Shown: positions 58,043 through 64,000 of the stretch, piece after piece | Layout of the letters: each line of letters starts with the position of its first letter | Position numbering within the stretch: position 1 is the stretch's first letter | DNA from: Ampelomyces quisqualis | Taxonomy: Eukaryota; Ascomycota; Dothideomycetes; Pleosporales; Phaeosphaeriaceae | Assembly (NCBI GenBank): GCA_018398575.1 | Contig: JAGTXZ010000008.1 | Coordinates: forward strand, 1,054,001-1,118,000 | DNA length: 64,000 nt | Direction: 5' to 3' | The notes under the pieces: model-generated | Told to the model about the DNA's origin: nothing | The model's input: only the letters and a program-made list of their open reading frames with translations | The model's database searches: none | Made by a program: the position numbers and the translations under genes

Positions 58043-59735
58043 TGTAACAATGTAGATAGGTACAGCTATTAGAATTAAATTAGATATGTATTAGAGGCAT
58101 ATAGGAGTGCATATTATATTAGAGATTCTAGATTAGCTATATACCTATAGGTCTTGTACAAAAGAATAAGAGAAACTTATCTTCTATCTAATGCAATAGG
58201 CTTATACTTATAGTAGGCGTAGTAACTAAGTTAAAGCGTTATTAAAAAGTATTTAGTACTATTCTACTAACTTGTTATATAATCTATTACTAAGCCTTTA
58301 TAAGGTGTTAGATATAATATGTATTTGTATATGTTTATTACATTACCTGTCTTCTTAAAATCAATAGTCTCTATTAATTAGGTTTGTATTAGTATACTTT
58401 TAGATACTTTCTAATATTCTTTAAAAGTCTTATTTACCTTAACTTTAAATTTCTAATAACGCGTTATAGCTATTTATTGTTGTTTTACTTAGCTTAGCAG
58501 CGCGTTTGTTATCTTAACTTTAACTAGAGTTTTTAAGTATATATATAAGGCTAGCTCTTAGGTATACTACTTCTTTTCACTCTCTCTCTTATATTTATAT
58601 ACCTAAAGCTATCTAAGCCTTCTTCTAATTTAACTATTAGCTAACTGTATAGTAGATACATATAATACCTATTGTTATCTCTTCTAAGGCTTTTTCTCTA
58701 GCCTATTAGGTTATTTACCTGCAGGCTACAAGAGCTTTTACTTGCAGCTATTTTAATGTTAAGTTTAGATTCTATTTAGACGTGTCTAGAAAGTGTATAT
58801 ATTATACGCTCTTAAATAAAAAGTATTACCTAGTTCTTTAATATACAGGCTAAGAGTATTATAGCTTCTCTAAGGTCTTTAACTATAGGTTTACTACCTT
58901 AAGTAGAGACAAGTCTAATAAGGTAGTGTTAAAGTAAAAAGCTAATATCTAGGTAGTAGCAGTTTAATTAGCTACTACTATACAAGTAAGCACTATATAA
59001 GTAGCTAATATAAATACTACTAACTTACTTATTAGTACTTATCACAAGAGAGAGGAGCTAGCTAGAAAGGTTAAGAAAATAGCTAAAGAGGTTAGGTTGC
59101 TTAGGTAGAGTACAGCTAGGTTAACTAGTGTAGTTACCTAGCTAATAGAGATCTTAATAGGATTAAGAGTAGATTAAGTAGAGAAAAGGTTAAGTAGTAC
59201 TTATAGTAGTAGAGCTGTAACAAAGGATAACTAGGTAGCGCGTTAGTATCTACGCCTAGTAAATTAGATAGTTAAGAGCATTCTACTAGTAGTAATAATA
59301 GTCTACTATTAGATCTAATAGAAGAGTAAAACTTCTATTATTAATAGTTGTTACTTACTAGTAAAGTAGTTACAAGATTAAGTTTAATTTCTCTAATATA
59401 ATTATCTTAAAATACTGTAAAATCTTTAACTTCTTTTTCTTATACTGTAGTCTACTTAGCTAATGCTTATAAGAGTTCTAGCTGTTTTAGATCGTATTTA
59501 TAGAACTATTCTTTAGCGCGTTAAATTAGGATACTAGATAGGCTTAGGCTTAGCTAACTAGACAGAGGATTATTAGAGTCTTTATAGAGAATATGTAGAG
59601 TAAATACATTATAAATCTTAGAGCTATTAGGTAACTTTAGTTAGAATAAATAGCTAACTTATTCTTAAACTTTTAAGGAGCTCTTTTACAATTTAGTAAG
59701 TTTACAACTTAGGCAGGTAACAGATAAGTTTATTA
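58043..59735 (-). mobile_element. Truncated B-family element F (3' LTR, accessory ORF, chromodomain)
   Basis: A 300-bp LTR (58043-58342) is followed by inner sequence matching B from 16747 to about 18350. Included are the convergent accessory ORF (plus, 58665-59329; ATA in place of ATG, frame-shifted) and the minus-strand chromodomain (about 59400-59700). Similarity ends near 59735, inside the integrase tail, so about three quarters of the element is missing. It is strongly RIP-mutated. Confidence 0.9.
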
Positions 59736-59960
59736 AGACTATTAGTCTAGTAGCAAACAATAAGAATGCTAGTATAGACTAGGGGTATAGCTAAGGTTAG
59801 TTTTCGCGGATAGGTGCAGAGTTGCTTTAGATACAGAGAGTATTGTTACTAAGACAGTAAAGGCTAGGGCTTTCTAAAAAGAGTAACAATAATTAAATAG
59901 CTAGTTACTAACTTAAGCGTCTATAACATAAGTTAAACATAATAATCTATAAGAGTTTAT
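59736..59960. other. Short spacer, nothing recognised
   Basis: This is 225 bp between truncated F and the LTR of E. It contains a less TA-rich segment (about 59775-59860) that I cannot assign. Confidence 0.4.
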
Positions 59961-60200
59961 TGTGGTTCCTATATACTTGTAGTTGTCTTATTGTCTTATA
60001 GCGTCTTATATAGTCTTATAGATTTTCCTTGTAAGACTTTGTAAGACTCTTAAGACTGTAAGACTTGTAACTTGTTACGTAATAGGTTTAGAGCCTTAGC
60101 GACCTTACTTACCTAAGTCTAGGACCCGCTTAATCCCTATTGCGGCCAAGGGATTAGTACTTAAGGTGCTGCTCTCTATCCAACGTGTAAGATTGTAACA
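59961..60200 (-). repeat. 3' LTR of element E
   Basis: It starts TGTGGTTCC and ends GATTGTAACA on the plus strand. It contains several TGTAAGACT-like short repeats (60030-60070). The candidate target duplication TTTAT (59956-59960) cannot be confirmed without the other end. Confidence 0.8.
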
Positions 60201-60325
60201 CTATCCTCCCCTTCTTGCACTTATGTCCCTATAAGTTTCTAATAACCTCCTTTGCTATATACTACCAAATTAAACAAAGTGCAAAAATAAACTGCAAGAG
60301 TTTGTTTGCAATAGTTTCTTATTTA

Positions 60326-60823
60326 TGTTATACAAAAGAGAACTTAGGTTGCAAGCTGTCTTCTTTAAGTGTCTAGTGTAGTAACTGCAAATCAGTAGGT
60401 GCAAAAGTCTGCGTTTTAGTAGACGTTCCTGCGTTAGATTTTTTAAAGATTAAAACAGAGATCTTAAAGGTAGAGTTGCAACTAGCTAAAACTAAGGCTG
60501 TAATAGAGAAGGATAAAGCAGAAGCTAAGGCAGCCTAGCTTTAGATAAAAGCTGCGCGTACGAAGTCAAAGCAGCTTTGTAAACAGTATAAATTCTTAAA
60601 GCGTAAAGAGGAAAACTTGTTTAACAAGAGTTTATTAGATATACAGGACATTAAGTTCTTAGAAGAGTTAGATTAGTTAAACTAGGAATTGGCTGTAACA
60701 AATCTAGAGGCGCTACTTATAGCGCATACTATAGACTAGAGTGCTTTGTTTAAGCTAATTGCAGAACCTTCTAGTGCTAAGGTTGCTTACAATGTTAGGC
60801 AAGAGGATTATAGTAATTTATAA
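60326..60823 (+). pseudogene. Convergent accessory ORF of element E: Cys cluster and coiled coil
   Basis: A plus-strand frame, antisense to pol, ends at TAA 60821-60823. It carries cysteines spaced C-X7-C-X8-C-X2-C-X7-C (60326-60412), the last part being C-S-N-C-K-S-V-G-A-K-V-C. A strongly charged helical stretch follows, with KTEILKVELQLAKTKAVIEK at about 60443-60502, then KAEAKAA and RTKSKQLCKQYKFLKRKEEN, predicted by eye to be a coiled coil. Only a few TAG codons interrupt it. The start is upstream and not identified. This is the same architecture as the accessory ORFs of B and C; a nucleic-acid-binding, oligomeric protein is the likely type (inference). Confidence 0.68.
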
Positions 60824-60869
60824 GGTACGTCTTCTATCTATACTAGCTAGTGTAGTGTTATTGTAATCC

Positions 60870-63800
60870 TTAGTAGTGTTGTTACAACAACTGTTTACAG
60901 TTAGCAAGATTTTCTTCTAGTTTCTACATATTCTTAGATTTATTATAACCTAACTACTTAACTAGATATTTTCAGTCGCGTTTGTTACTGTAATGTTTAA
61001 TAATTCTTTTAACCTTAAACTTGTTTTCTTCTTTAAGTTTATAGCAAAAGGTTCGCTGTAATAGTGTTTCTAGGTTAGCTAGTTCTAGTAGGCTTACGTA
61101 GAATCTAGATTAGATCTTTGCATCTAACAAAAGCTTAAGTGTATATATAACTAGTCTGTTCCTTTTTAAAATTAAAAACAGTCTAACTTTAACATAGTTA
61201 AGTCCTTTGCTTAGTTGTTTTGTGCGTAGATTTTTGGTGTAGAGATATACCTTATCCCTCTTTTTTAGCTAAACTACTGTTTTTTGTTTTCTGTTAACAT
61301 ATAAGATACTCTGTGTCTAAGCGTATTATATTTGTTCTTCTATTTTAGTATAGGTTTTCTTTATTTCTTCTGCTGTCTGTATAGCAGCTTTAGCCTTAGG
61401 GCTAGGCAATGTTCTTGTAAAGAGATTTAGATATTATCTATAGTTTGCAAAGTATAGCGTCTTGCCTATAGCTTTAGATAATTTGTTATTGTAGGCTAAC
61501 TATACTATTAGTAGTAGCAAAACCTAGTTTGTTTGTTACAGGTTGCTATATATCTTAAGATATGTTTTTATAGTTCTGTTTGTCCTTTCTATTTAGCTAT
61601 CTATTTAGAGATAATAAGCTGTTAATAGCTTTTGTTGCGTCCTAATTTCTGCTATTAAGGTAGTCTAATAATTTAACGTAAAGAGTTTGTCTTAATTGCT
61701 AATAATTAACTTTAGTATGCTATAGTATCTAATAAGTCTATCCTTAAGCACGTGTGCTAGCTAAACAGCTATGTAGTCTTGTTAAAAAGGTAGCATTATA
61801 GCGTATTTTGTAAAGCAATCTACTATAACTATAATAGCGTTATAGGCTAATTCTGTAGCAGGGTCTTTTAACAGTAGTAGTCCTGTTACAAAGTCTATTA
61901 ATATGCTAGTCTAAGGCTTAGTCAGGAGCTCTATTAGCTGTATTTCTCTATAAGGCGCGTGTGTACTGTGTTTGTTACGTTAACAGTCTGCACATTTCTT
62001 AATGTAAGCGCTTACTTTATCTTTTATATTCTTAAACTAGGAATTCTATTAAATTAGTTTTATAGTTTAGCTTACTCTAAGATAACTATATACTGTGTTA
62101 TTATAGTGTTGTTATATAATTAATTCCTGTAATTCTTCTAAGACATTAATTCTAATTTCTATTGTTAGGTTGTTAATGTACCTTGCTAGTCTAAGAAATC
62201 TGTTGTTTTGTCTTTTAAGGATGCTTAAGCTATTAATAGTTTTAGTTCTAGTAATATCTAATCTTTAGCTAAGGGCGTCTACTCTGCTATTATCCTTTCT
62301 AAGTATATAGACAATTTTAAACTTGTATTGTCCTAACATCTCTAACTATTATACTTATCTCTAATTAAGTACTTTAGTAGTAGTAAAGGTTGTTAGGTTT
62401 TTGTAGTCTAAGTATATTATAAGATCTAAGTAACTCTCTGCGTAGATTCTCTAATGTTTAAGTGCTACTACAATTGCAAGTAGTTCTTTATTGTACACGT
62501 TGTAATTTTCTTCTAGTAGTGTAAATTTTTGTAAGTAGTAGGCTATTAGATACTATTTTCTATCTTGTTTCTGTTTTGCACACATTCTAATTGCTAAATC
62601 TAATGCGTTAGTTTCAAATCTAAGCAGCTCTCTGCTTCTAAATACAATAAGAACAAGTAGTGCTATACAAGTGTCTTTAAGCGTCTTAAATACCTAGCTT
62701 TGTTCTTCTGTCTATCTCTAAGGTGTATCTTTTTATATAAGTTTAGTAAGTAGCCTAGCAATTAGTAAGAAGTTCTAAATAAACTGTTAATTAAAGTTAA
62801 CAAATCCTAAGAAGAATTAAATGTCTTTTACTATAGTAAGCGTTAGCTAATCTCTAACAACTTTAATCTTATCCTTACTTATTTATACTCTGTTCTTCCT
62901 AACTATACACCCTAGGAATTCTACTTCTTCCTAGTGCCATTTATATTTGTTAAAGTCTACTGCTAAAGAAAACTTTTCTAGTAGTATTAGAATTATATAA
63001 ACATGTCCTATATGTTTCTTCTTATTTTCTAAATAGATAAAGATATTGTTAAGGTATGCAATAACAAATATGTTAAAGTATTCTTAAAGCACGTTGTTGA
63101 AAAGTACTTAACACGTTACTAAGGTGTTAGTAAGACTAAATAGTATTACTAAGTACTTATAGTAGCTATAGCGTGTTCTAAACGCTATCTTTTATTCTTT
63201 ACCTTTCTTTATGCGTATAAAGTTATACGCGCCTCTTAGATCTAGTGCTGTAAAGATCTTTGCATAGGCTAGTTAATCCTATAGTTCTAAAATGTTAAGT
63301 AGTAGGTATTAATTCTTAACTATAATATTATTAAGTTTCTAAAAGTTAATACATAGTTGTAGTTTGCTATTCTTCTTTAGTACAAACATAATTAGGTATC
63401 TAGCTAGTAATTCTAATACTTAGATAAAACCTTTCTTTAGGTTTACTTAGATATATTCTTAGAGTGCTTCTAGCTCTTTTTCTAATAATCTATAGATTAG
63501 TCTAAAGGTTAGCCTTTTTCCTTCTTCTAGGACAATCTTATAGTTCTACTCCTAATGCTTAGGCAGTGCTTCTAGACCTGTTTCTTCTAAGAATAGTTTC
63601 TTAAACTTTTTGTATTTCTTAGGTATATTAGAAGTTACACGTTTCTCTAAAACTTGTAACGTATTAGTATTTCTTCCTTAATTATCTAAGTTAACTAGTT
63701 GTGTCTTTAACTACGTCTTAGTTAAAGCAATATTATTAATTGTCTTTTTATCTACTATTAAACGCTACTAATGTATAGGCTTAGAATCTGTTATATTGTT

Positions 63801-64000
63801 GTAATTCCTTAGAGAGATAGATTTCTTTCTCTAGTCTACCTATAGGCTATTCTCTATAAACTATAGGAGTCCTAATATAATGTTGTAGGTAGCTAATCTA
63901 AAGACGTCTAAGTATATTTTCTGTTTAGTTCTTTAGATGTTAAGTTCTGTAGTAGTCTTATATCTAATAAGTAACTTATTAGGTATCTGTTTTCTATTCG
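60870..64000 (-). pseudogene. Pol of element E: protease end, RT, RNase H, integrase, chromodomain
   Basis: In minus order: a degraded protease C-terminus (LATYNIILGLL, about 63870-63900); RT with KIFTALDLRGAYN (about 63225-63265) and catalytic Y-L-N-N at 63045-63056; RNase H with YYLQKFTLLEENYNVYNKE (about 62470-62540); integrase with IDFVTGLLLLKDPATELAYN (about 61840-61900) and TAYYLQIDSQIERTNRTI (about 61575-61625); and a chromodomain FKVKRIIKHYSNKRD with K-Y-L-V-K (about 60945-61000). It is inactive through stops and Asp-to-Asn changes. The chromodomain ends near 60880, only about 60 bp from the stop of the convergent ORF. Confidence 0.9.

Larger units (their letters stand above)
59961..64000 (-). 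mobile_element. LTR retrotransposon E (Ty3/Gypsy chromovirus), 3' part, runs off the window
   Basis: A 240-bp 3' LTR (59961-60200; minus strand TGTTACAATC to AGGAACCACA) is abutted by a minus-strand purine tract (AAGAAGGGGAGGATAG, 60201-60216). The chromodomain, integrase, RNase H, RT and the end of protease follow on the minus strand to the window edge. A plus-strand accessory ORF lies between pol and the LTR. The 5' LTR and Gag lie beyond 64000. Confidence 0.92.

Noticed and set aside
60001..60200. TGTAAGACT repeats and GC-richer segment as a tRNA or structural RNA gene
   Set aside because: They lie inside the 3' LTR of element E and no cloverleaf or internal promoter boxes were seen.

Overview
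The window is almost entirely repetitive, AT-rich DNA of a filamentous ascomycete (Pezizomycotina-type) in which transposons have been mutated by repeat-induced point mutation (RIP). The signs are direct. CpA is depleted and TpA enriched across most of the window. Recognisable retrotransposon frames read through TAG and TAA codons where Gln or Trp is expected. The reverse-transcriptase motif Y-L-D-D has become Y-L-N-N or Y-L-D-N. Ten of the eleven differences between the two LTRs of the largest element are transitions. No long intact ORF exists outside a small unmutated island at about 51.5-55.1 kb.

Layout. (1) 0.3-1.2 kb: a small non-autonomous DNA transposon with TA target duplication. (2) 1.2-25 kb: an old relic with minus-strand coding traces, split by two full-length Gypsy-type LTR retrotransposons, A (2622-15098, plus strand, 186-bp LTRs) and B (16448-23606, minus strand, 299-bp LTRs, perfect GTAAC duplication). 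(3) 25-30 kb: three blocks of tandem repeats (134, 147 and 101 bp), then a dead Pogo/Fot1-like transposase. (4) 31-35.6 kb: a dead SNF2-helicase-like gene ending in a terminal inverted repeat of the same family as the small element at 0.3 kb. Its right half recurs in inverted orientation at 41.6-43.8 kb, beside a second copy of part of element A. (5) 43.8-51.4 kb: a truncated B-family copy (D) split by Gypsy element C (44359-51261, minus strand, 282-bp LTRs, perfect ATTAG duplication). (6) 51.4-55.1 kb: a host island with an intact intronless glutathionylspermidine-synthase-like gene and a divergently transcribed small ORF with a signal-like N-terminus. (7) 55.2-58 kb: a Tc1/mariner relic and AT-rich simple repeats. 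(8) 58.0-59.7 kb: another truncated B-family copy (F). (9) 59.96 kb to the end: the 3' part of a fourth Gypsy element, E (minus strand), running out of the window.

Most interesting pattern: in all four Gypsy families (A, B, C, E) the stretch between the 3' end of pol and the 3' LTR carries a convergent, antisense coding frame. In B, C and E this frame encodes a cysteine cluster ending in C-X2-C-X6/7-C (Zn2Cys6-like), followed by a charged, basic or coiled-coil tail. In A the antisense frame is much longer and unrecognised. A second point of note is the TIR element family in which an SNF2-type ATPase, rather than only a transposase, lies next to the terminal repeat.

Only the synthase gene (52182-53588) and possibly the small ORF at 54542-54922 look functional. 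All transposon genes are broken. Translations were done by eye, so extents of RIP-degraded genes are approximate. LTR, target-duplication and motif coordinates were read directly.
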